A DNA stretch of 25,903 nt from Tissierella_A sp964489715 (GCA_964489715.1 CAZBAK010000023.1:1-25903); one strand, 5' to 3'. Positions 7,655-16,032 are shown, counted from the stretch's first letter. Translations and numbers: made by a program. The notes: generated by a model not told the origin, from the letters alone.

Positions 7655-8692
7655 ATGGAAAAATCAAAGAGTAAAAAGAAAAACAATATTATAATATCTT
7701 TATTTATAATCCTATTAATTGCTATATTTGCTGTCTTATATCTATATAAAAGCTCACTAGATCCAGTTTCAAGTGAAGAGAATAAAAATATTAACTTGGA
7801 AATTCCTGAAGGTAGTTCAAGTAAAAGTATAGCTGTATTGCTTGAAGATAAAGATCTTATAAAAAACAAATGGACATTTTTATTTAAAACAAAGTTTTCT
7901 AAAGATCAAACCTCTCTGAAAGCTGGTAATTATGATTTAAATCAGGGGATGACTTTAGATGAGATTATAGCATCTCTTAAAAATGGCGGTAGATCTGGAA
8001 ATGTAGTTAAATTTACAATACCAGAAGGATATGAAATTAAGGATATAGCAGAAAAATTAAGTCAGGAAGGAATTATAGATAAAGATAAATTCTTATTATT
8101 AGCCAATGATAAGAAGAAATTTGAAGAAGACTTTGATTTTTTAAAGCTTATAAAAGATGGACAATCTTTAGAAGGTTTTTTATTTCCATCTACTTATGAA
8201 GTATATGATTATGACGATGAGGAGATTATAATAAAAAAAATGCTAGAAGCTTTTAATAAGCTATATATAAAAGATATAGTTCCTAATTTAAAAGACATAG
8301 ATCTTGATTTAAATGAAATAATTACTCTTGCTTCTATTATAGAAAGAGAAGCAAAGCTGGATAAAGAAAGATCTACAATATCAGGAGTATTTCATAATAG
8401 GTTAAAGACTGATATGAAACTACAATCCTGTGCCACTGTACAATATATACTAGGAGAGAGAAAGGAAGTCTTATCTATTGCTGAAACAAAGATAGATTCA
8501 CCTTTTAACACCTATATAAATAGTGGACTACCACCTGCTCCTATAGCTTCCCCTGGAGAAAAATCTTTAATAGCTGCCATAAAGCCTGAGGATGTTGATT
8601 TTTTGTTTTTTAGGACTACGGACAAAAATGATGGAAGCCATACATTTTCAAATACATTTGAAGAACACAAGGATGCAGCGCCAAAAAAATAA
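7655..8692 (+). CDS. mltG: Endolytic murein transglycosylase MltG (YceG-like)
   Basis: Membrane-anchored lytic transglycosylase that cleaves nascent glycan strands and is proposed to terminate their elongation. The 345-residue protein has a short basic cytoplasmic N-terminus, one transmembrane helix at about residues 10-29 (NNIIISLFIILLIAIFAVLY), a small LysM-like region, and the YceG/MltG catalytic domain. The catalytic Glu lies in SIIEREA near residue 230. Other family landmarks are SGVFHNRL, LQSCATVQY and the SGLPPAPIASPG motif close to the end. It is the yrrL homologue and keeps its B. subtilis neighbours trmR and trhP downstream. The ribosome binding site is AAGGAG. Confidence 0.96.
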   Translation: MEKSKSKKKNNIIISLFIILLIAIFAVLYLYKSSLDPVSSEENKNINLEIPEGSSSKSIAVLLEDKDLIKNKWTFLFKTKFSKDQTSLKAGNYDLNQGMTLDEIIASLKNGGRSGNVVKFTIPEGYEIKDIAEKLSQEGIIDKDKFLLLANDKKKFEEDFDFLKLIKDGQSLEGFLFPSTYEVYDYDDEEIIIKKMLEAFNKLYIKDIVPNLKDIDLDLNEIITLASIIEREAKLDKERSTISGVFHNRLKTDMKLQSCATVQYILGERKEVLSIAETKIDSPFNTYINSGLPPAPIASPGEKSLIAAIKPEDVDFLFFRTTDKNDGSHTFSNTFEEHKDAAPKK

Positions 8693-8707
8693 ATTAGGAT
8701 GATGAAA

Positions 8708-9355
8708 TTGAGTAATATTAACAAGGAATATATAGAAGAATATATAAGGGAATTGATTCCTACAAGGCAGGATGTTTTCAAGGCTATGGAAGACTATGCA
8801 GAAAAAAATCATATACCAATAATAGAGCCAGAAGTTGCACAGTTTTTAACTGTTCAGCTAAAGGCTTTAAAACCTAAGAAAGTGCTTGAAATAGGTACAG
8901 CTATAGGTTATTCTGCACTTGTGTTTGCCAAGGCCTTAAAAGGGGATTGTGAAATAACTACAATCGAAAGAAGGGCTGATATGATAGAGCTTGCCTTAGA
9001 AAACATTTCTCAAACTGACTATAAAAACAATATAAATATATTGCAGGGAGAGGCTCAGGAGATTTTACCCAATTTAAAGGATAAATATGATTTAATATTT
9101 ATAGATGCAGCAAAGGGCCAATATTTAGAATTTTTTAATGAAGCCTTAAAATTTTTAAATCCAAATGGCATGATTATATCTGATAATGTACTCTTTAGAG
9201 GCATGGTAGCAACAGATAAACTAGTTATTAGAAGAAAAATAACCATAGTAAAAAGACTAAGAGAATTTTTAAAACATATAAATGAAATAGAAGGTTTTAC
9301 ATCCTGTATAATACCTATAGGCGATGGAGTAGCCTTAACATATAAGGAAAGGTGA
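8708..9355 (+). CDS. trmR: tRNA 5-hydroxyuridine methyltransferase TrmR (class I SAM O-methyltransferase)
   Basis: Cytoplasmic SAM-dependent O-methyltransferase of about 215 residues. In B. subtilis, TrmR (YrrM) methylates ho5U34 to mo5U34 in tRNA wobble positions. The SAM-binding motif VLEIGTAIGYSAL is clear near residue 60, with ITTIERR (motif II), DLIFIDAAKG (metal and substrate region) and ISDNVLFRG downstream. The start is uncertain: ATG 8699 and ATG 8702 lack an upstream ribosome binding site, whereas TTG 8708 follows AGGA (8696-8699) by 8 nt and would give MSNINKEYIEEYI. The identity over generic O-methyltransferases rests strongly on its place between mltG and the U32 protease-like gene, with which it overlaps the ribosome binding site. 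Confidence 0.87.
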   Translation: MSNINKEYIEEYIRELIPTRQDVFKAMEDYAEKNHIPIIEPEVAQFLTVQLKALKPKKVLEIGTAIGYSALVFAKALKGDCEITTIERRADMIELALENISQTDYKNNINILQGEAQEILPNLKDKYDLIFIDAAKGQYLEFFNEALKFLNPNGMIISDNVLFRGMVATDKLVIRRKITIVKRLREFLKHINEIEGFTSCIIPIGDGVALTYKER

Positions 9356-9360
9356 TTTAC

Positions 9361-10590
9361 TTGACAAAAGATATAGAACTTCTAGCTCCAGCAGGAGATC
9401 TAGATAAATTAAAAATGGCTATTCTTTATGGCGCTGACGCTGTATATTTGGGGGGAGAAGCATTTGGACTTAGAACTTCTTCTAAAAACTTTTCTTTAGA
9501 AGATATTAAAACAGCTGTAGAATATGCCCATGAGAGAGAAAAGAAAGTATATATAACTTTGAATATAGTGCCTCATGATGAAGATTTGGAAGGACTAGAG
9601 GAATATATTAACTATCTACACAAGATAAATGTAGATGCTGTAATAGTATCAGACCCTGGAATGTTTTCAATAATTAAAAGAACTGTAACAGATCTACCAA
9701 TCCATATAAGTACTCAGGCAAGTGTTACAAACTATGAGACAATTATGTTTTGGTATGGGCTAGGAGTAAGAAGAATAGTCCTAGCTAGAGAATTATCCTT
9801 TAAAGAAATAAAATCTATTACAGAAAGAATACCAGAGGATTTAGAGATAGAAGCCTTTGTACATGGATCTATGTGCATGGCTTATTCTGGAAGATGTCTA
9901 ATGAGTAACTATATGACAGATAGAGATGCAAACAGAGGGGATTGTTCCCAACCTTGTAGGTATAAATATCATGTAGTAGAAGAAAAGAGACCTGGAGAAT
10001 ATTTTCCAGTAATAGAAGATGATGAGGGAAGTTTTATATTCAACTCTAAAGATCTTTGTATGATTGAATATATAGATGAACTAGTTAAAGCAGGAATAAA
10101 TAGCTTTAAAATAGAAGGAAGGGTAAAGAGTTCCTACTATGTAGCAACTGTTATCCGAGCCTATAGAATAGCTCTAGATGAATATATAGAAGATCCTGAA
10201 AACTATAAATATAACCCATTGTGGTTAGAAGAAGTAGAAAAAGTTAGTCACAGAGCCTTTACAACAGGTTTTTATTTAGGGAAAAGTGAAAATGCACAAG
10301 TATACTCTAGTAGTTCCTATGTGAGAACCTTTGATTTTGTAGGAATGGTTTTAGACTATAATAAAGAAACTAAAATAGCTACAATAGAACAAAGAAATAG
10401 AATGTTTGTAGGAGATGAAATAGAAATTTTTGGTCCTAGCAAAGACTTTTTCACTCAAAAAATTGAAAAAATGTGGAATGATAAGGATGAAAAAATAGAT
10501 GTAGCACCACATGCACAACAGATAATAAAGATGAAAGTAGAAAAAGATATAGATAAATATTATTTAATTAGAAAAAGAAAAGAGGATTGA
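9361..10590 (+). CDS. trhP: Peptidase U32 family tRNA uridine 5-hydroxylation protein (TrhP-like)
   Basis: U32 'peptidase' family protein of 409 residues. Members next to trmR (YrrN/YrrO in B. subtilis; YegQ/TrhP in E. coli) are needed for prephenate-dependent hydroxylation of U34 in tRNA, providing the substrate of TrmR. The barrel begins with ELLAPAGDLDKLKMAILYGA and carries the U32 signature EAFVHGSMCMAYSGRCLMSN near residue 170, followed by GDCSQPCRY, giving four conserved Cys that probably bind a metal cluster. TTG 9361 is chosen because AAAGGTGAT lies just before it; an in-frame GTG at 9352 falls within that ribosome binding site. B. subtilis has two such genes here, this genome has one. 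A proteolytic role is the less likely alternative. Confidence 0.87.
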   Translation: MTKDIELLAPAGDLDKLKMAILYGADAVYLGGEAFGLRTSSKNFSLEDIKTAVEYAHEREKKVYITLNIVPHDEDLEGLEEYINYLHKINVDAVIVSDPGMFSIIKRTVTDLPIHISTQASVTNYETIMFWYGLGVRRIVLARELSFKEIKSITERIPEDLEIEAFVHGSMCMAYSGRCLMSNYMTDRDANRGDCSQPCRYKYHVVEEKRPGEYFPVIEDDEGSFIFNSKDLCMIEYIDELVKAGINSFKIEGRVKSSYYVATVIRAYRIALDEYIEDPENYKYNPLWLEEVEKVSHRAFTTGFYLGKSENAQVYSSSSYVRTFDFVGMVLDYNKETKIATIEQRNRMFVGDEIEIFGPSKDFFTQKIEKMWNDKDEKIDVAPHAQQIIKMKVEKDIDKYYLIRKRKED

Positions 10591-10595
10591 TTGTT

Positions 10596-11234
10596 TTGAA
10601 TTCACCTATTTTAATTGGTATTACTGGAGGAACTGGCTCTGGAAAGTCAACAGTAACAAAGGAAATATTTAAGACTATTGATGAAAAGGACATAGTAATA
10701 TTAGAACAGGACTCATACTATAAAGATCAAAGTGATATGTCTTACAATGAAAGAATAAATACCAACTATGACCATCCATCAGCATTTGACAATGATCTAC
10801 TGGTAGAACATTTGAAAAAATTAAGGGATGGAAAATCTATAGAGAAACCTGAGTATGATTTTGAAAACCATAATAGAAAAAAAGAGACAAGCCTAGTAGA
10901 ACCTAAGAAAATAATAATATTAGAAGGGATCCTAGTCTTATTTGAAAAAGAAATTAGAGATCTATTAGATATTAAGGTATTTGTAGATACTGACTCAGAT
11001 GTAAGAGTTATTAGAAGAATACTAAGAGATATAAAAGAAAGAGGAAGAACTTTAGATTCTGTAATACTCCAATATATGGATACAGTAAGACCAGCTCATC
11101 TACAATTTATAGAGCCAAGTAAAAGATATGCTGATATAAATATACCTGAAGGTGGATATAATAAAGTAGCCATAGACCTTATCGTTCAAAAAATAAAATC
11201 AATACTTGCCGAACACGAACAGGAAGAAAAATAG
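10596..11234 (+). CDS. udk: Uridine kinase
   Basis: Phosphorylates uridine and cytidine to UMP and CMP using ATP or GTP in pyrimidine salvage. The product is about 212 residues, the usual Udk length. The P-loop GGTGSGKST is at residues 11-19, with QDSYYKDQSD, NYDHPSAFD (substrate-binding Asp/His region), ILEGILVLFE and the RRILRDIKERGRT lid following. TTG 10596 lies 10 nt after AGAGG (10581-10585); an in-frame TTG at 10587 overlaps the trhP stop and has no room for a ribosome binding site. The trmR-trhP-udk order is that of B. subtilis, where greA follows; here a pilus operon follows instead. Confidence 0.93.
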   Translation: MNSPILIGITGGTGSGKSTVTKEIFKTIDEKDIVILEQDSYYKDQSDMSYNERINTNYDHPSAFDNDLLVEHLKKLRDGKSIEKPEYDFENHNRKKETSLVEPKKIIILEGILVLFEKEIRDLLDIKVFVDTDSDVRVIRRILRDIKERGRTLDSVILQYMDTVRPAHLQFIEPSKRYADINIPEGGYNKVAIDLIVQKIKSILAEHEQEEK

Positions 11235-11254
11235 ATAATTTTATAAATAATGAT

Positions 11255-11310
11255 ATGCTCCTCATAAGGTAAACAGATGATTGTATATAATCTTTGTCTT
11301 AGAGGAGTAT
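11255..11310 (+). terminator. Imperfect long-loop hairpin between udk and pilB
   Basis: ATGCTCCTC (11255-11263) pairs with GAGGAGTAT (11302-11310) with one G-T pair, and ATAAG/CTTA extends it inward by 4 bp after a bulged A. The 29-nt loop holds a second small stem, GATT/AATC. The tail TATTATATAG is a poor U-tract, so this is either a weak terminator of the udk operon or a structured pilB leader element. The remaining intergenic DNA up to 11474 is very AT-rich, contains a TATCATAAATGATA palindrome near 11358, and shows no convincing promoter with a -35. Confidence 0.4.
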
Positions 11311-11474
11311 TATTATATAGAGATATTAAAAGACAGGTACAATATCTTAAGAGATCTTATCATAAATGATATTCTTCATAATAAAAATATATATAAAATA
11401 AAATCATATATAATAAAAACAAAAGAAGGATTTAAAGATTTTATATAGAATATATAAATATAAAGGGTGATAAA

Positions 11475-13154
11475 ATGTATAATAAAAATTTAAAACTAGG
11501 AGAATTGCTTTTAGAGTCTAAGAAGATAAATAAACTAGATCTTGAAACAGCTTTAATAGAACAAAAAAAAACAAATAAAAAATTAGGAGAGATCTTTGTG
11601 GAAAGAGGAATCTTGAGTGAAAAAGATATAATAAACATACTATCGACTCAATTAGGTTTTTCAAAAGTAGATATTGCAAAATATCCTATTAAGACAAGAG
11701 CAGTACATATGATACCACAGAGTATGGCAAAAAAATATAATCTTATACCAATAGATATAGAAGATGATAAATTGGTTTTAGCTATGGCGGACCCCTTAAA
11801 TTTTTATGCAATTGATGATGTAAAGTTATATACAAAAATGGAGATAAAAATAGTCATATCATTAAAAAAAGAAATTTTAAATCTTATAGATAGGTATTTT
11901 AGTAGCGAATCTTCAAATAAAATCCTAGAAGAATTTACTGAAGAATCATTCTCTGATAGAAGTATTAATGATGATTTAACAGAAGAGATGGAAGTAACCT
12001 CTGCACCTATAGTGAGACTTTTAAATTCAATTATAGAACAGGCTGTAAGAAATAGGGCTTCTGACATACACATAGAACCTTTTTCTGAATATGTAAGAGT
12101 GAGAATCAGAGTAGATGGAGACTTAACAGAAATAATGACCCTACCTAAAAGTAACTTATCTCCCATAGTAACTAGAATAAAGATAATAGGAAAAATGAAT
12201 ATAGCAGAAAAAAGGATCCCTCAAGATGGTAGAATAGATACAAATATCTTTGGAAGAGATATAGATATGAGGATATCCATACTTCCAACTGTATATGGAG
12301 AAAAAACTGTTATAAGACTCCTAGATAAATCAGAGTTTAATTATTCAAAAGAATCTCTAGGTCTTAGTAAAAACAATTTAAAAATATTTGATGATATTCT
12401 TGCCAAGCCTTATGGTATAATACTGGTTACAGGTCCAACAGGAAGCGGAAAGACAACTACTTTATATAGTGTCTTAAAGGAATTTAATACTGAGGGAAAA
12501 AATATAATAACTATAGAAGACCCTGTAGAGTATAAATTAGATGGGATAAATCAAGTACAAGTTAATACAAAATCAGGTATGAACTTTGCGTCAGGACTCA
12601 GATCAATTTTAAGGCAGGATCCTGATATAATAATGATAGGAGAAATAAGAGATGTAGAAACTGCTGAAATAGCTATTAGAGCTTCTATAACAGGGCACCT
12701 AGTTTTATCTACACTTCATACAAATGATAGCCCATCTACTGTAGCAAGACTTATAGATATGGGTATAGAGCATTATCTAGTATCTTCTTCGATTACTGGT
12801 ATTATATCTCAAAGACTTCTAAAGTTACTTTGCCCTAACTGTAAAAGAGCATATATGGCAAATGATCTTGAAAAGGAAGCCTTGGGAGTTGATTTGGAAA
12901 AAGAATTAATCCTTTATGAGGCTGTTGGGTGTAATGCCTGCAATGGGGGTTATATAGGAAGAAAGGCAATACATGAAATAATGATGATAGAAGATAATGT
13001 AAAAAGAGCTATAAAGGAAGATGTTGATATAGAATCTATAAGAGATGTAGCCCTTGAAAATGGAATGAGTACTCTTTATAAGGAAGCTAGTAATTTAGTT
13101 ATAAATGGAGAAACAAGCATAACAGAAGCTTTTAAAATAGGAATAAAAGATTAA
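11475..13154 (+). CDS. pilB: Type IV pilus extension ATPase PilB with N-terminal MshEN domain
   Basis: Hexameric cytoplasmic GspE-family ATPase that powers pilin polymerisation; 559 residues. Residues 7-59 form an MshEN c-di-GMP-binding domain: two 24-residue KLGE...Q motifs separated by exactly five residues. The catalytic half has the Walker A motif GPTGSGKTTT at about 320-329, an Asp box (ITIEDPVEY), Walker B (DPDIIMIGEIRD), a His box (GHLVLSTLHTND) and the zinc-binding tetracysteine CPNC...CNAC that marks assembly rather than retraction ATPases. The start follows AAAGGGTGAT. It opens the pilB-pilT-pilC-pilA operon, 12 bp before pilT. Confidence 0.97.
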   Translation: MYNKNLKLGELLLESKKINKLDLETALIEQKKTNKKLGEIFVERGILSEKDIINILSTQLGFSKVDIAKYPIKTRAVHMIPQSMAKKYNLIPIDIEDDKLVLAMADPLNFYAIDDVKLYTKMEIKIVISLKKEILNLIDRYFSSESSNKILEEFTEESFSDRSINDDLTEEMEVTSAPIVRLLNSIIEQAVRNRASDIHIEPFSEYVRVRIRVDGDLTEIMTLPKSNLSPIVTRIKIIGKMNIAEKRIPQDGRIDTNIFGRDIDMRISILPTVYGEKTVIRLLDKSEFNYSKESLGLSKNNLKIFDDILAKPYGIILVTGPTGSGKTTTLYSVLKEFNTEGKNIITIEDPVEYKLDGINQVQVNTKSGMNFASGLRSILRQDPDIIMIGEIRDVETAEIAIRASITGHLVLSTLHTNDSPSTVARLIDMGIEHYLVSSSITGIISQRLLKLLCPNCKRAYMANDLEKEALGVDLEKELILYEAVGCNACNGGYIGRKAIHEIMMIEDNVKRAIKEDVDIESIRDVALENGMSTLYKEASNLVINGETSITEAFKIGIKD

Positions 13155-13166
13155 TGGAGGAGAAAG

Positions 13167-14219
13167 ATGGACTTAATTGAACTTTTAAATTTAGGCATAG
13201 AAAAAAACGCTTCAGATATACATATAACTGTAGGTAGACCTCCTATTTTAAGAATAAATGGAGAATTGATAGTTTTGCAAGAAGAGGTACTTAAGCCTGA
13301 AGATACTAAGGAATTGGTATTTCAAGTCTTAACAGAAGAAATGATTGTAAACTTAGAGAACAAGGGTGAAATAGATAGATCTTTTTCTTCAGATGGTATA
13401 GGTAGATATAGAATAAATGCCTTTAAACAAAGAGGCAGCTATGGAATGGTTCTGAGGATCATACCTCTTAGAATTCCTTCTATGGATGAGCTGAGACTGC
13501 CAGAAGCTGTAAGGCAACTATCTCTATTGAGAAGAGGGCTTATACTGGTTACAGGACCTACTGGAAGCGGTAAGTCTACAACCCTTGCTTCTCTAGTAGA
13601 TAAAATAAACCATGAGAGAAATTGTCATATCTTAACCTTGGAAGATCCTATAGAGTATCTTCATAAGCATGATAAATCTATAGTAAATCAAAGAGAAATA
13701 GGAAATGACTCTCAAAGCTTTACAACGGCCTTAAGGTCGTCTTTGAGGCAGGACCCTGATGTTATACTAGTAGGTGAGATGAGAGATCTAGAAACCATCT
13801 CCATAGCCCTTACAGCAGCTGAGACTGGTCACTTAGTCCTATCTACTCTTCATACATCTGGAGCAGCAAAAACCATAGATAGGATAATAGATGTATTTCC
13901 ACCTCACCAGCAGCAACAGATAAGGGTACAACTTTCATCAGTTCTTCAAGCTGTAGTATCACAACAACTTCTTCCTCAAAAAGAAAACAGGGGAAGAATA
14001 GCAGCTTTTGAAATAATGATGATAAATCGTGCCATATCAAACTTAATAAGAGAGGATAAGATTCATCAAATAGATACAGCTATACAGACTGGGGCAAGCT
14101 TTGGTATGATGACAATGGATACAGATATATTGAGTCTTTATAAAAATGGGCATATAGAAAGAGAAGTTGCCATAAAACAAGCTATGAACAGCGATTATAT
14201 TAAAAAATATATGTTATAA
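13167..14219 (+). CDS. pilT: Type IV pilus retraction ATPase PilT
   Basis: Cytoplasmic hexameric ATPase that depolymerises pili and drives twitching motility and DNA or surface retraction; 350 residues, usual length. The N-terminal PAS-like part has the ASDIHITVGRPPILRINGEL segment. Walker A GPTGSGKSTT is at about 130-139, with LTLEDPIEYLH, DPDVILVGEMRD and GHLVLSTLHTSGA following. The retraction-specific AIRNLIRE motif appears as AISNLIRE, and the tetracysteine of PilB is absent. It lies 12 bp after pilB and 10 bp before pilC with its own GGAGGAG site. Its presence indicates that these pili are dynamic. Confidence 0.97.
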   Translation: MDLIELLNLGIEKNASDIHITVGRPPILRINGELIVLQEEVLKPEDTKELVFQVLTEEMIVNLENKGEIDRSFSSDGIGRYRINAFKQRGSYGMVLRIIPLRIPSMDELRLPEAVRQLSLLRRGLILVTGPTGSGKSTTLASLVDKINHERNCHILTLEDPIEYLHKHDKSIVNQREIGNDSQSFTTALRSSLRQDPDVILVGEMRDLETISIALTAAETGHLVLSTLHTSGAAKTIDRIIDVFPPHQQQQIRVQLSSVLQAVVSQQLLPQKENRGRIAAFEIMMINRAISNLIREDKIHQIDTAIQTGASFGMMTMDTDILSLYKNGHIEREVAIKQAMNSDYIKKYML

Positions 14220-14229
14220 GAGGGGTTAT

Positions 14230-15429
14230 ATGATATATAAATATAGAGCAATAGATACTAATGGAGAAACAGTAGAAGGATTCTTTGAATCTGAATCTGA
14301 ATCTGAAGTTTTAGATATGCTTAAAAATGAAGATTATATACCGATATCTATAGAGAAGGATCTTGAAAAATCTTCAAGTATAGATATTTTTAAGAAGAAA
14401 GTAAGTAAAAAGGATCTTGCCGTATTTTGCAGGCAGTTTTATACCATGGTAGATGCAGGTATAAGCATTATAAGGTGCTTAGATATTCTATCTATCCAAT
14501 CAGAAAATAAGAGTTTAAGATTATCTTTAGAAGGTATCCATACAGACCTGCAAAAGGGTACTACTCTTTCAGGAGCTATGAAAAAACATGGAAAAGCTTT
14601 TCCACCTATTCTAATAAACATGGTAGAAGCAGGAGAAGTAAGTGGTAATTTAGATATTATATTAGAGAGAATGGCAGTCCACTTTGAGAAAGAATACAAG
14701 TTGGAAAACAAGATAAAGTCAGCCCTTATATATCCAGTAGTTTTGATCTTTGTATCAGTAGCTGTAGTTGTATTTATGCTAGTAGGTATACTTCCTACAT
14801 TTGTTGAGATGTTTGAAAGTAGTGGTGCAGAACTACCAGGGATTACACTTTTCCTCTTGAATTCAAGTAAACTCCTGCAAAGATACTGGTATCTATTTAT
14901 TGGAGGTCTAGGAGCAGTAAGTGTGTTATATCTTTACTATAAGGGTACAAGTTCAGGGGAGAGATCAATAGATCTATTAAAGATAAGACTGCCCTTTATA
15001 AAAAATACAAATCAAAAGATTATAACTTCAAGATTTACAAGAACTCTGTCAACTCTTATGAGTTCAGGGATACCCTTACTTGAAGCTTTAGAAATAGTAG
15101 CCAATGTAGTAAACAATGCATATATAAAAGAAAGACTAGTCCAGGGAATGGATGGAATTAGAAGAGGGGTATCTCTTTCCCAAACCATAAGAGATATAGA
15201 AGTCTTTCCACCTATGGTATATTCAATGATAAATATTGGAGAAGAATCAGGTTCCCTAGACAATATCCTAGTAAAGACAGCAGACTTTTACGACGAAGAA
15301 GTAGAAGTATCTCTTCAAAGGATGACCACCTTAATAGAGCCAATACTCTTAATAGGCATGGCAGTAGTTATAGGCTTTATAGTAATAGCCATGGCACTAC
15401 CAATGTTTGATTTAGTAAACACAATTTAA
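14230..15429 (+). CDS. pilC: Type IV pilus inner-membrane platform protein PilC
   Basis: Polytopic GspF-family platform protein of 399 residues that couples the ATPases to pilin insertion. It contains two T2SSF domains: the first begins around residue 60 (FCRQFYTMVDAGISIIRCLDIL) and the second around residue 265 (TRTLSTLMSSGIPLLEALEI). Three hydrophobic segments are visible at about 168-188 (YPVVLIFVSVAVVVFMLVGI), 218-236 and 374-393 near the C-terminus. The N-terminal MIYKYRAIDTNGETVEGFFE segment is typical of the family. It follows pilT by 10 bp. Confidence 0.96.
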   Translation: MIYKYRAIDTNGETVEGFFESESESEVLDMLKNEDYIPISIEKDLEKSSSIDIFKKKVSKKDLAVFCRQFYTMVDAGISIIRCLDILSIQSENKSLRLSLEGIHTDLQKGTTLSGAMKKHGKAFPPILINMVEAGEVSGNLDIILERMAVHFEKEYKLENKIKSALIYPVVLIFVSVAVVVFMLVGILPTFVEMFESSGAELPGITLFLLNSSKLLQRYWYLFIGGLGAVSVLYLYYKGTSSGERSIDLLKIRLPFIKNTNQKIITSRFTRTLSTLMSSGIPLLEALEIVANVVNNAYIKERLVQGMDGIRRGVSLSQTIRDIEVFPPMVYSMINIGEESGSLDNILVKTADFYDEEVEVSLQRMTTLIEPILLIGMAVVIGFIVIAMALPMFDLVNTI

Positions 15430-15444
15430 AAGAAATAAATTATA

Positions 15445-15461
15445 AATACTTTTACAGTATT
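15445..15461 (+). other. Small hairpin upstream of pilA
   Basis: AATACT (15445-15450) pairs with AGTATT (15456-15461) around TTTAC, in the 60-bp gap between pilC and pilA. It is too weak for a terminator and has no T-tract. It might act as a 5' stabiliser for a processed pilA mRNA, which would help give major pilin an excess over the upstream genes; this is conjecture. Confidence 0.3.
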
Positions 15462-15489
15462 AATATAAAAAATCGAAGGAGATGAAAAT

Positions 15490-15909
15490 ATGTTAAAAAA
15501 GTTAACAAAGAAAAGAAATCAAAAAGGTTTTACACTAGTAGAACTTGTAGTAGTAATAGCAATTTTAGGTATATTGATGGCGATAGCAGTTCCGAGACTT
15601 ATGGGTTTTAGAACAAATGCTCAATTATCCGCAGATAAAGCTACCGCAGCAACAATAGGTAAAGCTGCAGAATTATATGCAGCAAGTAATAATTTGGAGC
15701 AAGTAGAAATTAGTGATTTAACTGAAGCGAAGTTAATAGAAAATGAAGATACAACATCTAACCTTGGTGGAGAATTTTTGGTAAACTATGACGAAGATAC
15801 AGGAAAAGCAAAAGTTGAATATACTGATTCTGTAGAAGTAGGTAAAGAAAAGTATAAAGAACTTTATCCAAAATCTGATCCAGTATCTACAGTACCTATA
15901 ACGAAGTAA
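15490..15909 (+). CDS. pilA: Type IV major pilin (PilA-like prepilin)
   Basis: Major pilin candidate, 139 residues with a 13-residue basic leader MLKKLTKKRNQKG cut before the mature FTLVELVVVIAILGILMAIA helix. Gly-1, Phe+1 and Glu+5 are all canonical for PilD processing and N-methylation. The soluble domain is short, acidic and lacks cysteine, so it has no disulfide-bonded D-region. Position as the last gene of the pilB-T-C operon with a strong GAAGGAGATG site, and a closer match to consensus than the four pseudopilins downstream, suggest it is the major subunit. The 3' end is odd: an unusual CpG-rich element follows the stop, and the -1 frame is open across it to 15957. Confidence 0.92.
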   Translation: MLKKLTKKRNQKGFTLVELVVVIAILGILMAIAVPRLMGFRTNAQLSADKATAATIGKAAELYAASNNLEQVEISDLTEAKLIENEDTTSNLGGEFLVNYDEDTGKAKVEYTDSVEVGKEKYKELYPKSDPVSTVPITK

Positions 15910-15910
15910 G

Positions 15911-15970
15911 CTCAATCGTAAACGATCTCGATAGTAAACCTGGTACCTTCGCAGGCTAAAGTGCCTGGGA
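15911..15970 (+). other. GC/CpG-rich candidate structured RNA in the pilA 3' UTR
   Basis: This stretch is clearly richer in G+C and CpG than its surroundings and lies between the pilA stop and its terminator. Visible pairing options are ATCG-TAAA-CGAT (15915-15926), CAGGC/GCCTG (15952-15956 with 15963-15967, loop TAAAGT), and two competing pairings: CCTG/CAGG (15939-15942 with 15952-15955) and GGTAC/GTGCC (15942-15946 with 15961-15965). GTAAAC occurs twice, 16 nt apart. I do not recognise a known riboswitch class. The alternative is a displaced coding tail in the -1 frame. Confidence 0.4.
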
Positions 15971-15992
15971 AAGTAAATAAAAGAACTAAATC

Positions 15993-16027
15993 AAATCTCT
16001 CATAGCAGAAATGTTTATGGGAGATTT
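15993..16027 (+). terminator. Terminator of the pilB-T-C-A operon
   Basis: AAATCTCTCATA (15993-16004) pairs with TATGGGAGATTT (16016-16027), a 12-bp stem with a single G-T pair and an 11-nt loop, followed by ATTTATG. The T-tract is short. It closes the first pilus operon just before the promoter of the phospholipase D-like gene. Confidence 0.75.
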
Positions 16028-16032
16028 ATTTA

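Noticed and set aside
15911..15970. Class I c-di-GMP (GEMM) riboswitch after pilA
   Set aside because: An AAACC piece recalls the aptamer, but the GACGCAAAG and closing P1/P3 elements are missing, so I cannot call this class.
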